A DNA stretch of 64,000 bases, from positions 155,214 to 219,213 of the forward strand of contig NZ_KV810470.1 of assembly GCF_001812805.1 (NCBI RefSeq), read 5' to 3'. The position numbers were made by a program, and so were the translations under genes. This DNA is from Corynebacterium sp. HMSC078H07. GTDB taxonomy: Bacteria > Actinomycetota > Actinomycetes > Mycobacteriales > Mycobacteriaceae. This document shows positions 10,199-19,751 of the stretch, piece after piece. How positions within the stretch are numbered: the first letter of the stretch is position 1; each line of letters opens with the position of its first letter. Below the pieces are notes generated by a model that saw nothing but the letters and a program-made list of their open reading frames with translations, was not told the DNA's origin and did no database searches.

Positions 10199-11563
10199 TT
10201 AGTTTCGGAAGCCGTGCACCGGCGCCGGGATGAAGCCACCACGGTTGATGAAGGTGGAGTTGCCCACCTTGTTAACCGGGATGACCGGAGCGTAGCCCAG
10301 GAGGCCACCGAAGTTGACCTCGTCGCCGGCCTGAGTGCCAGGGGCGGGGATAACGCGCACGGCGGTGGTCTTATGGTTCATCACGCCAATGGCGGCTTCG
10401 TCAGCGATCATGCCGGCGATGGTTTCAGCAGAGGTATCGCCCGGGATAGCGATCATGTCCAAGCCCACCGAGCAGATCGAGGTCATGGCTTCTAGCTTGT
10501 CGATGGAGATAGCGCCAGAGCGCACTGCGTCGATCATGCCCTTGTCCTCAGAGACCGGAATGAAGGAACCAGACAATCCGCCCACACGGGAGCATGCCAT
10601 CATGCCGCCCTTCTTGACGGCGTCGTTAAGCAGCGCGAGGGCTGCAGTGGTGCCGTGCGTGCCCACCTGATCGAGGCCCATGTGCTCCAGGATGTGTGCG
10701 ACGGAATCACCGAGCTCCGCAGTAGGCGCAAGCGACAAGTCGATGATGCCGAAAGGCACGCCAAGGCGTTCCGATGCCAAGGACCCCACGAGCTGACCCG
10801 CGCGCGTGACTTTGAAGGCTGCCTTCTTGACCTCCTCGGCAACCTCGTTGAGCGTGGCACCCTCGAGGGAACCGAGTGCGCGGTCGACCACACCGGGTCC
10901 GGAAACACCAACGGAAACGACGCAGTCGGGCTCCTCGATGCCATGGAAAGCACCGGCCATAAAGGGGTTATCGCCCACGGAGTTGGCAAAGATCACGAGC
11001 TTGGCACAACCGATCGCGCTGCGGTCCTTGGTAAGCTCAGCCGCTTCCTTGATGATGCGCCCCATCTGTGCAGCAGCATTCATATTGATGCCCGCGCGGG
11101 AGGAGGCGATATTCACCGAGGAGCAAACTAGGTTGGTCTCTGCGAGTGCTTCCGGAATGGAGCGGATGAGTTTCTTCTCAGCAGTGGTGGCACCTTTTTC
11201 CACGAGTGCCGAGTAGCCGCCTACGAAGTCGACACCGGTCTCAGCCGCGGCGCGGTCAAGGGCACGAGCGACGTCAACGGGGTTGCCTTCCACACCGGCG
11301 ACGATGAGAGACACTGGAGTGATGGAAATGCGCTTGTTAACGATGGGTATGCCGAGCTCAGCCTCGATTCCTTCGCAAACCTCCACGAGCTGAGCCGCGC
11401 GAGTGGTCACGCGATCGTAGACGGCCTCGGCGGTGGCTTCCATGGTGGGGCGGGTGCATCCGAGTAGGGAAATCCCCATGGTGACGGTGCGAATATCGAG
11501 GCGGTATTTCTCGATCATCTCGATGGTGTCGAGAATACTGACGGTATTGAAGCGATTAAGCAT
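10199..11563 (-). CDS. UPF0210 / PFL-family protein
   Basis: A 454-residue member of the UPF0210 (DUF711-like, often called PFL family) group, a widely conserved cytosolic family without an established reaction; structures of relatives show a glycyl-radical-enzyme-like barrel but no radical activity is established. The N-terminus [19 protein letters not shown] and segments with many small residues, such as [19 protein letters not shown] and [16 protein letters not shown], are characteristic. Full length for the family. It is the second gene of a two-gene unit: the ACT-domain gene ends 15 nt upstream. The same ACT-UPF0210 pair occurs in many bacteria, implying that the ACT protein senses a small molecule for this protein. 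Confidence 0.88.
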   Translation of the reverse strand: MLNRFNTVSILDTIEMIEKYRLDIRTVTMGISLLGCTRPTMEATAEAVYDRVTTRAAQLVEVCEGIEAELGIPIVNKRISITPVSLIVAGVEGNPVDVARALDRAAAETGVDFVGGYSALVEKGATTAEKKLIRSIPEALAETNLVCSSVNIASSRAGINMNAAAQMGRIIKEAAELTKDRSAIGCAKLVIFANSVGDNPFMAGAFHGIEEPDCVVSVGVSGPGVVDRALGSLEGATLNEVAEEVKKAAFKVTRAGQLVGSLASERLGVPFGIIDLSLAPTAELGDSVAHILEHMGLDQVGTHGTTAALALLNDAVKKGGMMACSRVGGLSGSFIPVSEDKGMIDAVRSGAISIDKLEAMTSICSVGLDMIAIPGDTSAETIAGMIADEAAIGVMNHKTTAVRVIPAPGTQAGDEVNFGGLLGYAPVIPVNKVGNSTFINRGGFIPAPVHGFRN

Positions 11564-11578
11564 GACTCGTTTTCGCCC

Positions 11579-11848
11579 CTAGATCTCGTTCATGGCAGTG
11601 AACAGCGCTTCCGACTGCACGCGAATAGACTGATTGGTGGACTCGCCCACGGCGTTCATACGGTCCTGGATTTCGCGGATGCTCACCTCATTCTCATCGA
11701 ACTCGACCCGCAGGATCATGGTGAAAAAGCCAGACATCAGAGTCTGCGAAACATCCACGATGTTGACGTTGAGCTCAGCAAGAGCAGTGGTCACGGAGGC
11801 GATAATGCCGGTGCGATCGGCACCGGTAACAGTCATGATGGCAATCAT
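11579..11848 (-). CDS. ACT domain protein (UPF0237 family)
   Basis: Single ACT domain of 89 residues: MIAIMTVTGADRTGIIASVT at the N-terminus is the first beta-strand and the ligand-binding glycine region, ending with QSEALFTAMNEI. ACT domains bind amino acids or related ligands and act as dimers. The start at 11848 is chosen because a consensus TACAAT hexamer sits 6 nt upstream and because upstream in-frame sequence does not look like ACT. The partner gene (UPF0210) follows after 15 nt on the same transcript. Confidence 0.88.
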   Translation of the reverse strand: MIAIMTVTGADRTGIIASVTTALAELNVNIVDVSQTLMSGFFTMILRVEFDENEVSIREIQDRMNAVGESTNQSIRVQSEALFTAMNEI

Positions 11849-11854
11849 GATCTC

Positions 11855-11860
11855 ATTGTA
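11855..11860 (-). promoter_or_regulatory. -10 element for the ACT/UPF0210 operon (leaderless)
   Basis: TACAAT on the minus strand, 6 nt before ATG 11848. It excludes the longer frame starting at 11929. Confidence 0.6.
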
Positions 11861-11914
11861 TCTTGCGTATTCTGAGCACTGCCCAGGGGTCCTGCAGAAC
11901 CGCAGGAAGGCGCG

Positions 11915-11920
11915 TACGGT
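11915..11920 (+). promoter_or_regulatory. -10 element for the gene at 11928 (leaderless)
   Basis: TACGGT followed by 7 nt and the ATG at 11928. The frame is open much further upstream (to 11634), but that part is antisense to the ACT gene. Confidence 0.5.
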
Positions 11921-11927
11921 GGCGCAC

Positions 11928-12617
11928 ATGACTGATACGACAACTAACGCGCGTAAGAAAGTTCTCTACATCGGCGGCCACGGCAAGGTGGGATTGCTGG
12001 CAGCGCCGAAGCTTGTCGACGCCAACCTAGACGTCCACTCGCTTATCCGAAACCCCAACCAGGTGCCCGATATTGAGGCGAGTGGAGCCACACCGATTCT
12101 GCGCGATCTCACTGAGATTTCCGAGGAACAGTGGGCTGAACTCCTAGGCGAGTATGACGTCGTCGTATGGGGCGCTGGCAACGGTGGCCGTGCTGGTGCT
12201 GACGTCACCTGGGCGGTGGACCGCGATGCTGCGCTCGCATCGATCGCAGGTCTGGAGAAGCTTGCTGCCGCCGGCAAGAACACTCCTGCCTACATCATGA
12301 TTTCCTACATGGGTGCCACGACGAATACCACCGATCCTGCTGATGAAAAGTGGTATGCCTACGTGGAGTCCAAGAAGGCCGTGGACAATAAGCTCAATTC
12401 TACTAACCTGAACTACCTCATCCTTGGCCCAGCTGCTCTCACTGAGGAGCCAGCGCAGGGCATTACCGTCCTCACGGAGAATTCGCAGCGTACTGCGGAT
12501 ATGAAGACTTCTCGCGATTTGGTTGCCGAGGTTGTCACCGAGGTAGCCTCTCGTGAGACTCTGCCATCCTCTCCGCTGGAGTTCATCGACGGCGACGGCA
12601 GCGTCAAGGATATTTAG
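11928..12617 (+). CDS. NAD(P)H-binding Rossmann protein (atypical SDR)
   Basis: A 229-residue protein of the NAD(P)-binding atypical short-chain dehydrogenase group. The dinucleotide motif KVLYIGGHGKVGLLAAPKL is at about 11-29; VVVWGAGNGGRAGADVTWAVDRDAAL and YIMISYMGATT follow the layout of the NAD(P)H-binding/NmrA-like family. No classical YxxxK dyad is evident (YVESKKAVD occurs near 145, so a degenerate one is possible). Such proteins are redox sensors or reductases; the substrate cannot be named. Start ATG 11928 is set by the TACGGT hexamer. Its TAG shares a 4-nt TTAG overlap with the stop of the convergent gene at 12614. Confidence 0.85.
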   Translation: MTDTTTNARKKVLYIGGHGKVGLLAAPKLVDANLDVHSLIRNPNQVPDIEASGATPILRDLTEISEEQWAELLGEYDVVVWGAGNGGRAGADVTWAVDRDAALASIAGLEKLAAAGKNTPAYIMISYMGATTNTTDPADEKWYAYVESKKAVDNKLNSTNLNYLILGPAALTEEPAQGITVLTENSQRTADMKTSRDLVAEVVTEVASRETLPSSPLEFIDGDGSVKDI

Positions 12618-13393
12618 CGCACCCAGTTCTGCTCTGCGAAGGAAAGAACTGCGTCTACCTGCTGTTTGGTGAGCCCGAGTCCAAACTGGGGCTCCGGGTT
12701 GGGAACGTCCACTCGGTATCCAACCACGTCCCAGCCATTATTGTGGGCGAAATCTACGGTCGCTGTCTGTGGGCTTTCGGCTACAGCGAAGTTTTTCGCC
12801 TTCAGCCACGCTGGGTCCCTATAAGTGAACTCCTGTGAAGGGACCCTATGCATGGTTCCATCTGGCTGCAGCATCAGAAGCGGTGCGGTGTAGTAGTGCG
12901 TCACTGTGTCGCCGTCATCCTCCTGACGCACGTGGGCTAGCTCGCCGATGAGGGCTGGGCGGTATTCGATCCACCCGTTTATCCACGCGTTATCCGTGCT
13001 TTCTGCGATGCGGTTCAACGACTTCTTGCCACGGATGGAAGCGGCAACAACAAATGCTGTCAGTGCGATAAAGACCAGAAGGCCGATAAGAACGATGGGG
13101 CCTGTCGCCTTGGTCTCTACGTATATCGCGTAGGTGGCAGCAGCTATTGCGAGGCCGATGATGCCCACTGTTGTGGCAAGAATTCCGGTGATGAGCCCAG
13201 TGGAATTCTTCTTCAACAGGGAGCGTCCCGGGGCGGGACCGGCGCCATCGATGACTTCACGGATACCGCTGCGATCCATATGTGGATTCGGCTGGGATAC
13301 ATCGGTTGCAGATTGTTGAGCTGTATGCGTTCGAGGCATAGTCGGCGAAAGCTTCAACTTTGTGCGTGGCAACGTGATGGGGGACTGAGTCAT
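12614..13393 (-). CDS. Tandem paralogue 1: two-helix membrane protein, unknown function
   Basis: One of four adjacent related genes. The 259-residue protein begins MTQSPITLPRTKLKLSP, has a Pro/Thr/Gln-rich N-terminal segment, a conserved box DRSGIREVIDGAGPAPGRS (about 49-67), two close transmembrane helices (about 72-95 and 101-122), and a C-terminal soluble domain beginning NGWIEYRPALIGEL and ending GLTKQQVDAVLSFAEQNW. The ATG at 13393 is chosen because it lies 7 nt after a TACTGT hexamer and matches the start of paralogues 3 and 4. I do not recognise the family. The short charged linker between the helices suggests both termini are cytosolic. Its stop overlaps that of the convergent 11928 gene by 4 nt. 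Confidence 0.8.
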   Translation of the reverse strand: MTQSPITLPRTKLKLSPTMPRTHTAQQSATDVSQPNPHMDRSGIREVIDGAGPAPGRSLLKKNSTGLITGILATTVGIIGLAIAAATYAIYVETKATGPIVLIGLLVFIALTAFVVAASIRGKKSLNRIAESTDNAWINGWIEYRPALIGELAHVRQEDDGDTVTHYYTAPLLMLQPDGTMHRVPSQEFTYRDPAWLKAKNFAVAESPQTATVDFAHNNGWDVVGYRVDVPNPEPQFGLGLTKQQVDAVLSFAEQNWVR

Positions 13394-13400
13394 AGTTCGC

Positions 13401-13406
13401 ACAGTA
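13401..13406 (-). promoter_or_regulatory. -10 element for tandem paralogue 1 (leaderless)
   Basis: TACTGT on the minus strand, 7 nt before ATG 13393. Confidence 0.5.
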
Positions 13407-13478
13407 ACTGACAAGCCGGCTCATGCAATGCTGGATGGGGAGCGTCGTAGAGGAGACTCGGAGGATTAGCTCCGATTG

Positions 13479-14237
13479 CTAGGCATGTAGCGCAGCATTG
13501 AGGCCTGCCCGCACCTGATCTTTGGTGAGTCGGTGCGCGAAACTAGCTTCATTCAGCGGCTTGGTAGCGATGTGGCCTGCCAGGTACCAACCGTTCACTC
13601 GTTCAAACTTCGCGTCCTTTTCATCGTCGACCACCGCGATGCCCATCTGAGAAAAATCCATTGGTGTGTGATCGTCACGAAAGATCTCGGTAGTGATATC
13701 AAAGCTCGAACCATCTCGGGAGAACAGTCGCGCTCTAGCCTGGTAGCAATACTCCGTCGGAGCATACTCATGTTTGACGGTGCCAGTGTTCCAGATTTCG
13801 CCTATTAGCGCTGGGTAGTACTCGATCCACCCGTTCTGTGCGGCGAGACGAACACGGTGTGCACCCCACGTGTTGCGTCGGATATCATCCCCAAGGTCTA
13901 GCACTGCCACAATCAACGCTGCGGAGAAGAACAGTTTGATGGCCCAGGAAATCGCCGGGTGGATGATGACCTCATCCTCCATGACTAGGGCAATGGCGGA
14001 AGCACAGAGCATCGGCGCAAGAATGGCACGCCCCAGCAATGACTTCTTATTGAGGGCTGATTTTCCTGGCATAGGGCCGGCGGCGTACACAGCTCGTGCA
14101 ACATCGGGTGTTGCGGGTGCCGGGTTAGGCGAGGACACGGACCGCTTGCTTTTCGGTATAGTTCGGTCAGAATAAAAAAGGCTCTGGAAGTCGAATGGTG
14201 CGAGTACATCCTGGAACATGTGACCTACTTCACCCAT
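13479..14237 (-). CDS. Tandem paralogue 2: divergent member of the family
   Basis: A 252-residue relative of its three neighbours, the most diverged. It keeps the box PDVARAVYAAGPMPGKSALNKKS (aligned to the SGIRE-PGR box), two hydrophobic helices (about 70-86 and 94-112), the NGWIEYYPALIGEI start of the soluble domain and the LTKDQVRAGLNAAL C-terminus. It lacks the final FAExxW present in the other three and has a different N-terminus without the PRTKL motif. Two start codons are possible, ATG 14237 or ATG 14219 (MFQDVL). The start overlaps the end of paralogue 3 and no own -10 is seen, so it is probably co-transcribed with paralogue 3. Confidence 0.75.
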   Translation of the reverse strand: MGEVGHMFQDVLAPFDFQSLFYSDRTIPKSKRSVSSPNPAPATPDVARAVYAAGPMPGKSALNKKSLLGRAILAPMLCASAIALVMEDEVIIHPAISWAIKLFFSAALIVAVLDLGDDIRRNTWGAHRVRLAAQNGWIEYYPALIGEIWNTGTVKHEYAPTEYCYQARARLFSRDGSSFDITTEIFRDDHTPMDFSQMGIAVVDDEKDAKFERVNGWYLAGHIATKPLNEASFAHRLTKDQVRAGLNAALHA

Positions 14238-15007
14238 GAGTTTTCGGCGAAGGTCAGGACAGCCTCCACTTGTTCTTTGCTGAGGCCGTGTTGAAGCACG
14301 GGCGTGGGGTTGGGATCGTCAGCCCGATATGCCACGACATGCCAACCGTTGTTGTGGTTGAAATCGACGGTGGCAACCAGTGGGCCATCCGCGACGGTGA
14401 ATCCACGCATCTTCAACCAATTGGGATTCCCGCTCCTGAATTCAGCGCTGTGCGCTTTCGGCATCGAGCCATCCGGCTGAAGAATAAGTAGTGGAGCTTT
14501 GTAGAAATGATCAGTTGAGTCGTCACTCCTCCTGCGGCGATGCAACACCAGTTCCCCGATGAGTGCCGGCCGGTATTCAATCCATCCGTTTTTCCAAGCA
14601 GCGGCCATGCGCTTGGCTCTCTGCCTTTCACTGCGCACGAGGAAGATGGCAAGCCACAAAAATAGGACAGCTAATACCGCAGTAATGAGAAGGCCGTGTA
14701 GCAAACCGAAGTCATCCTCCTCCTCCTGACTTCCACCTAACATAAGGGTGACGAACCCCATAATGCACGCGAGAATAGCGGCGGTAACGCCAAAGAAGCC
14801 AAAGACGAAGCCGAAGAGCATATCGTGGACGCTGGCGCGCCCTGGGGGCAAGCCGGTGGAATCAATGGCCTCCCTGATACCGCTGCGGTCGATCTCCTGC
14901 CTTGGTTGAGAATCATGCGTTTCGGATTCCTTGGGCGCAAGGGATTCTGGGAATTTACCTGCGATTTTTAGCTTTGTACGCGGAAACCGGATGGGAGAGT
15001 GAGTCAT
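14225..15007 (-). CDS. Tandem paralogue 3: two-helix membrane protein, unknown function
   Basis: 260 residues, closest to paralogue 1. Order of elements: MTHSPIRFPRTKLKIAG, variable polar segment, DRSGIREAIDSTGLPPGRA (about 44-62), two transmembrane helices (about 66-92 and 105-125) separated by an acidic GGSQEEEDDFG loop, NGWIEYRPALIGELVLHRRRR, PLLILQPDGS, FNHNNGWHVVAYR, and the end GLSKEQVEAVLTFAENSWVK. Start ATG 15007 follows a TAACCT hexamer by 7 nt. The end overlaps the start of paralogue 2 by 13 nt. Confidence 0.8.
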   Translation of the reverse strand: MTHSPIRFPRTKLKIAGKFPESLAPKESETHDSQPRQEIDRSGIREAIDSTGLPPGRASVHDMLFGFVFGFFGVTAAILACIMGFVTLMLGGSQEEEDDFGLLHGLLITAVLAVLFLWLAIFLVRSERQRAKRMAAAWKNGWIEYRPALIGELVLHRRRRSDDSTDHFYKAPLLILQPDGSMPKAHSAEFRSGNPNWLKMRGFTVADGPLVATVDFNHNNGWHVVAYRADDPNPTPVLQHGLSKEQVEAVLTFAENSWVK

Positions 15008-15014
15008 ACTTCAC

Positions 15015-15020
15015 AGGTTA
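15015..15020 (-). promoter_or_regulatory. -10 element for tandem paralogues 3 and 2 (leaderless)
   Basis: TAACCT on the minus strand, 7 nt before ATG 15007. Confidence 0.5.
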
Positions 15021-15112
15021 GCGGTAGTGAAACGCTAGGGGCTATAAACAACAGGCCCTGAGGGGAGCAGTACCCGTGTGGATCCTGCGAGTGGGGTGTA
15101 AGACCTTGGCGG

Positions 15113-15904
15113 CTATGTGATCCATCGCTGTTCGGCGAAGTGAAGAATGGCGTCGATTTGCTTGGCGGATAATCCGCAAGGGATCTCTGCTTCAGAGTCC
15201 TGGCTACCCGTACGGTATGCGGCTACGGTCCACCCATTGCTGCGGGTGGAATCAACGGTTGCTGCGCGGGAAGCCTCTGACAGGGCAGCGCCCCGTGACT
15301 TTAGTGCGTTCGGATAGTTGCCACGGAACTCGCCGGACGTTGCGTTCGACAAAGAGCCGTCTGGCCGAAGAATGAGGAGTGGAGCGGAGTAATAGAAATG
15401 GGTCCTCTCATTCTTTTCCGAGCCTTCGGTCTTGCTGCGCAAGTAAACGAGCTCACCGATAAGAGCGGGCCGGTATTCGATCCAGCCGTTTCGCCACGCG
15501 GTACGAAGACGCCGAGCACGGCCAATCGCTTTGAAGACATTCCACACGCCAAGCCCCACAAAGAAAAGGCCAAAGAGGCAGCCGAAGACTGGGATCAAAG
15601 CAAATGGATCAAACCCGGAATGCGGTCTTTGGGGAGGGCCAAAACCACTGGTGAGGAAAGAAAACGTCACGCTACTTATGATTAGTCCAACGAGAGCTAT
15701 AGGGAGCCAGATGGCGATGTCACCGAACTTGAGACGCCCTGGTTGAGGACCGGCATCCTCTATTACCTCACGTATACCCGACGTATCGACGTGCGGGTTT
15801 GGTTGTGCATCGTGAGCGCGGGATCCTGCAGGGGCGAGCCGTGACTTGTCGCCTGAGTAGATGTCGAGCTTTGCACGAGGAAGTCGTAGGGGAGTTTGGT
15901 CCAT
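15113..15904 (-). CDS. Tandem paralogue 4: two-helix membrane protein, unknown function
   Basis: 263 residues with the same plan as paralogues 1 and 3: MDQTPLRLPRAKLDIYSG, DTSGIREVIEDAGPQPGR (about 44-61), helix (about 67-88), a Gly/Pro/Phe-rich loop, helix (about 104-124), NGWIEYRPALIGELVYLRS, PLLILRPDGSLS, TRSNGWTVAAYRT and the end GLSAKQIDAILHFAEQRWIT. The ATG at 15904 is 7 nt after TACACT. It is the first of the cluster in transcription order; acnR lies just upstream on the same strand, 65 nt away. Confidence 0.8.
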   Translation of the reverse strand: MDQTPLRLPRAKLDIYSGDKSRLAPAGSRAHDAQPNPHVDTSGIREVIEDAGPQPGRLKFGDIAIWLPIALVGLIISSVTFSFLTSGFGPPQRPHSGFDPFALIPVFGCLFGLFFVGLGVWNVFKAIGRARRLRTAWRNGWIEYRPALIGELVYLRSKTEGSEKNERTHFYYSAPLLILRPDGSLSNATSGEFRGNYPNALKSRGAALSEASRAATVDSTRSNGWTVAAYRTGSQDSEAEIPCGLSAKQIDAILHFAEQRWIT

Positions 15905-15911
15905 GCCACAC

Positions 15912-15917
15912 AGTGTA
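15912..15917 (-). promoter_or_regulatory. -10 element for tandem paralogue 4 (leaderless)
   Basis: TACACT on the minus strand, 7 nt before ATG 15904. Confidence 0.55.
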
Positions 15918-15969
15918 ACGAGGACTAGTGGACCATCAGGGGTGGCAATCAGGGGAGAAAAATCCGCAG

Positions 15970-16539
15970 CTATTGAGTACGTGACCCACGAATCGTCTGC
16001 TCGACCAACGAAAGAACTTGCTCCAGGTTTGACGTTTCACCCAGCGCAAGGCGGTTAATGAAACCGTCCATGAAAGTTTCCAGATAGGTCACCAAGGTAT
16101 CGATGGACACATCATCGCGGAGTCGCCCCTTCTCAGCATTGGATTCCAAGCGGGCACGCACGGCTTTGTCAAGGACTTCCTGCTCCTCGCGCCAGCGGGT
16201 GGCAAAAGAGGGATCGGTACGCAGCATTGAGGTGACCTCAAGGCGGGTAGCGAGCCAGTCGTGACGCTCTGGGTGGCGAAGCATCTCACTCATTACCTCA
16301 ACCAGACCATTGTTGGCCACGACCTCTGCCTCCCGGGCGGCGTCCTCCCGAGCCAAGGCAAGGAAGAGCGATTCCTTATCGCCAAAGTGGTGGAAGATGG
16401 CGCCGCGTGATTTTCCAGTCACCTCTTCGAGTCGGCGGACTGTCGCGCCTTCATAGCCATACTCAGCGAAGCATTTTCTCGCCCCGACGAGGATGTCGTT
16501 ACGGCGGCGGTTGAGCTCGGAATCGCTCATAATCGGCAT
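15970..16539 (-). CDS. acnR: AcnR, TetR-family repressor of aconitase
   Basis: TetR-type repressor of acn, known from C. glutamicum. The 189-residue protein has the N-terminal helix-turn-helix RRLEEVTGKSRGAIFHHFGDKESLF (about 35-59), nearly identical to remembered AcnR, and a helical ligand-binding C-terminus. The start MPIMSDSELNRR at ATG 16539 is chosen because AAGGAGA lies about 10 nt upstream and the length then matches AcnR (about 188); the open frame continues upstream without TetR sequence. It sits downstream of acn on the same strand behind a terminator, so partial read-through from acn is likely. The matching operator is found in the acn promoter (19752-19767). Confidence 0.93.
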   Translation of the reverse strand: MPIMSDSELNRRRNDILVGARKCFAEYGYEGATVRRLEEVTGKSRGAIFHHFGDKESLFLALAREDAAREAEVVANNGLVEVMSEMLRHPERHDWLATRLEVTSMLRTDPSFATRWREEQEVLDKAVRARLESNAEKGRLRDDVSIDTLVTYLETFMDGFINRLALGETSNLEQVLSLVEQTIRGSRTQ

Positions 16540-16661
16540 GGCTGGACAATCTCCTTGGAAGGAAGCGCGGCACGAATCTGCCGCAACGATAGTGGGTACG
16601 GGAAGGGAACCGAGTAGGGAAATACTTTCCAACGACTCGGTAAATGGAAAGCTTTGTGGAT

Positions 16662-16738
16662 AAAGAAAGGCCAGCCAGCACTCAAATTGTTGCTAGCTGG
16701 CCTTCCGCTGAGCTATGCAGAGCCCACCTCGTGGGCTC
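16662..16738 (-). terminator. Double-hairpin terminator after acn
   Basis: Downstream of acn on the minus strand are two stems: GAGCCCAC/GTGGGCTC with a 3-nt loop (16720-16738), then AAGGCCAGC/GCTGGCCTT (16667-16675 with 16696-16704) followed by TTTCTTTA. The second is a standard rho-independent terminator separating acn from acnR. Confidence 0.8.
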
Positions 16739-16758
16739 TCACAGCGGTCTGGGCCTCT

Positions 16759-19587
16759 TTAGGCCTTGACCATCTGGCGCAGCACGTACTGCAGAATGCC
16801 GCCGTGGCGGTAGTAGTCGGCCTCACCAGGCGTATCGATGCGAACCTTGGCGTCGAACTCGACGGTCTCACCGGACTCCTTGGTCGCGGTCACGTGAACC
16901 GACTTCGGAATGCCGCCCTCGTTAAGAGCTGCAATACCGTCGATGTCGAAGGTCTCGGTACCGTCCAGGCCCAGGGACTCGTGGGACTCGCCCTCCGGGA
17001 ACTGCAGCGGGATAACGCCCATACCGATGAGGTTCGAGCGGTGGATACGCTCGAAGGACTCGGTAATAACGGCCTTCACGCCCAGCAGGTTGGTGCCCTT
17101 AGCAGCCCAGTCACGGGAAGAACCGGTGCCGTACTCCTTGCCGGCCAGGACGACCAGCGGGATGTCAGCGGCCTTGTAGTTCTCGCAAGCATCGAAGATG
17201 AAGGCCTGCGGTGCGCCCTCCTGGGTGAAGTCGCGGGTGTAGCCACCAGCAACGTCCACCAGCTGGTTCTGCAGGCGGATGTTGGCGAAGGTACCGCGCA
17301 TCATGACCTCGTGGTTACCACGACGGGAACCCAGGGAGTTGTAGTCCTGGCGCTCCACACCATTCTCATCCAGGTACTGAGCAGCAGGGGTACCCGGCTT
17401 AATGGAGGAAGCAGGGGAGATGTGGTCAGTGGTGACGGAGTCACCGAGCTTAGCCAGGACGCGAGCACCCTTGATGTCCTCAACCGGTTCCGGCTCAGTC
17501 GGCATACCGTCGAAGTACGGAGCCTTGCGGATGTAGGTGGAATCCTCATTCCACTCGAAGGTCTTGCCCTCCGGTACATCCAGGTTGCGCCATGCGTCGT
17601 CGCCCTTGAACACGTCAGCGTAGTCAGCCTCGTAGAGCTCGCGGGAGATTGCCTGCTGGATGGTGTCCTCGATCTCCTGCGGGGAAGGCCAGATGTCCTT
17701 GAGGAAGACATCGTTGCCGTCTTGGTCCTGACCCAGCGGCTGGGTCTCGAAATCGAAGTCCATGGTGCCGGCAATAGCGTAAGCGATAACCATGATGGGG
17801 GAAGCCAAGTAGTTCATCTTGACGTCCGGGGAAATGCGGCCCTCAAAGTTACGGTTACCGGACAGCACTGCGGTAGCAGCCAGGTCGTGCTCATTGATGG
17901 CGTTGGAGATTTCCTCCGGCAGCGGGCCGGAGTTACCAATACAGGTGGTGCATCCGAAGCCGGAGAGGTAGAAGCCGAGAGCCTCGAGGTCCTTCCACAG
18001 GTCTGCGCGCTGGAAGTAGCCGTCAACTACCTGGGAACCCGGTGCGCAAATGGTCTTAACCCACGGCTTGGACTTGAGGCCCTTCTCAGCCGCCTTGCGG
18101 GCGATGAGGCCAGCGCCAACCATGACGGACGGGTTGGAGGTGTTGGTGCAGGAAGTGATGGAAGCAATAGCGACCATGCCGTGGTCCAGGGTGTACTCGC
18201 CACCGTTCGCGGAGGTAACAGTCACTGGGTTGGACTGACGGCCGGAGCTACCCTTGGCTGCGGACTCACCCTCACCTGCGCGGGACTTGTTAAGGCCACC
18301 GGTAACGTCAACGAGGGAGTTCTCGTCGCCGCCCTCAGCGGTCATGCGCTTTGCCTCAATGGTGGATTCGTCGGCGACGACGTCACCAGAAGCGTAGGTC
18401 GGCAGATCCTTACGGAACTGCTCCTTTGCCTCAGAAAGCAGGATGCGGTCCTGCGGGCGCTTCGGGCCAGCGATGGAAGGCTTGACGGTGGACAGGTCCA
18501 GCTCGAGGTACTCGGAGTACTTAGCCTCCGGAGCATCCTGCTCCAGCCACATGCCCTGAGCCTTGGCGTATGCTTCAACACGGTCGATCTGCTCCTGCGG
18601 GCGACCCGTGAGCTCGAGGTACTTGATGGTCTCCTCGTCGATCGGGAAGATCGCAGCGGTGGAGCCGAACTCTGGGGACATGTTGCCGATGGTGGCGCGG
18701 TTAGCCAGCGGCACGGACTTCACACCGTTGCCGTAGAACTCGACAAACTTCTGAACCACGCCGTGCTCACGGAGCATCTCGGTGATGGTCAGAACAACGT
18801 CGGTAGCCGTCACGCCGGTCGGAATCTCACCGGTGAGCTTGAAGCCGACGACGCGTGGGATAAGCATGGAGACCGGCTGGCCCAGCATGGCTGCCTCAGC
18901 CTCGATGCCGCCAACGCCCCAGCCCAAGATGCCGAGGCCGTTCTCCATGGTGGTGTGGGAGTCAGTACCGATACAGGTATCTGGGTAAGCAACGCCCTCG
19001 TTGTCGAAGACGACACGAGACAGGTACTCGATGTTGACCTGGTGGACAATACCGGTTCCCGGAGGAACAACGCGGAAGTTAGAGAAGTTCTCGGCGCCCC
19101 AACGCAGGAACTGGTAACGCTCCTGGTTGCGCTCGTACTCGATCTCTACGTTCTTCTCCAGTGCCTCGGAGGAACCGAAGGCCTCAACAATAACGGAGTG
19201 GTCAATAACCATCTCTGCCGGGTTGAGCGGGTTCACCTGATCCGGCTCGCCGCCGAGAGTTGCGATGGCCTCACGCATGGTAGCGAGGTCGACCACACAG
19301 GGAACGCCGGTGAAGTCCTGCATGAGGACACGAGCCGGGGTGAACTGGATCTCGGTATCCGGTTCTGCGGACGGATCCCAGTTCGCCAAAGCGTTAATGT
19401 GATCCTTGGTTACGTTCTTGCCATCCTCGTAGCGCAGCTGGTTCTCAGCCAGCACCTTAAGGGAGTACGGCAGCTTCTCCAGGCCCTCAACCGCGTTGAT
19501 GTCGAAGTAGTCATAGGACTTACCGTTGACATCAAGGGTCTTCTTGGCGCCGAAGGAGTTCAGGCTTTCAGTCACAGGGAGCTCCAT
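16759..19587 (-). CDS. acn: Aconitate hydratase
   Basis: Aconitase of the citric acid cycle, interconverting citrate and isocitrate with a [4Fe-4S] cluster in the cytosol. The 942 residues match the bacterial AcnA/IRP1 type. Cluster ligands are visible as SCTNTSNPS (C480) and [11 protein letters not shown] (C546, C549); [18 protein letters not shown] and [21 protein letters not shown] are substrate-binding segments. The ATG at 19587 gives [16 protein letters not shown]; a GTG at codon 5, itself behind GGAG, is an alternative start. The 5' leader is about 150 nt from the TATAGT promoter, which carries an AcnR operator. The suf operon nearby would supply its cluster. Confidence 0.97.
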   Translation of the reverse strand: MELPVTESLNSFGAKKTLDVNGKSYDYFDINAVEGLEKLPYSLKVLAENQLRYEDGKNVTKDHINALANWDPSAEPDTEIQFTPARVLMQDFTGVPCVVDLATMREAIATLGGEPDQVNPLNPAEMVIDHSVIVEAFGSSEALEKNVEIEYERNQERYQFLRWGAENFSNFRVVPPGTGIVHQVNIEYLSRVVFDNEGVAYPDTCIGTDSHTTMENGLGILGWGVGGIEAEAAMLGQPVSMLIPRVVGFKLTGEIPTGVTATDVVLTITEMLREHGVVQKFVEFYGNGVKSVPLANRATIGNMSPEFGSTAAIFPIDEETIKYLELTGRPQEQIDRVEAYAKAQGMWLEQDAPEAKYSEYLELDLSTVKPSIAGPKRPQDRILLSEAKEQFRKDLPTYASGDVVADESTIEAKRMTAEGGDENSLVDVTGGLNKSRAGEGESAAKGSSGRQSNPVTVTSANGGEYTLDHGMVAIASITSCTNTSNPSVMVGAGLIARKAAEKGLKSKPWVKTICAPGSQVVDGYFQRADLWKDLEALGFYLSGFGCTTCIGNSGPLPEEISNAINEHDLAATAVLSGNRNFEGRISPDVKMNYLASPIMVIAYAIAGTMDFDFETQPLGQDQDGNDVFLKDIWPSPQEIEDTIQQAISRELYEADYADVFKGDDAWRNLDVPEGKTFEWNEDSTYIRKAPYFDGMPTEPEPVEDIKGARVLAKLGDSVTTDHISPASSIKPGTPAAQYLDENGVERQDYNSLGSRRGNHEVMMRGTFANIRLQNQLVDVAGGYTRDFTQEGAPQAFIFDACENYKAADIPLVVLAGKEYGTGSSRDWAAKGTNLLGVKAVITESFERIHRSNLIGMGVIPLQFPEGESHESLGLDGTETFDIDGIAALNEGGIPKSVHVTATKESGETVEFDAKVRIDTPGEADYYRHGGILQYVLRQMVKA

Positions 19588-19744
19588 TCCTTGCTTTTCG
19601 CTTGTGGGTTGTCGAACACTTAATAAAGGTCCATCGAGCTCATCGAGGCCGTACCGGCGTCCGGGGAGGACTGCGGCACATCGACGTTCTCAGAACGCGA
19701 AGGTTCCTTATCTATTGTAGAGGCTGGAACCTGCGGTTGGGGCC

Positions 19745-19750
19745 ACTATA
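19745..19750 (-). promoter_or_regulatory. -10 element of the acn promoter
   Basis: TATAGT on the minus strand; a weak -35 (ATGAAA-like) lies 17 bp upstream. The AcnR operator fills the spacer. A second possible -10, TACAAT, lies closer to the gene at 19715-19720. Confidence 0.6.
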
Positions 19751-19751
19751 A

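Noticed and set aside
16654..19623. 989-codon open frame antisense to acn
   Set aside because: It mirrors the conserved aconitase; absence of stops follows from the GC-rich codon bias of acn. No ribosome binding site and the product is a repetitive Val/Leu/Gly-rich shadow.
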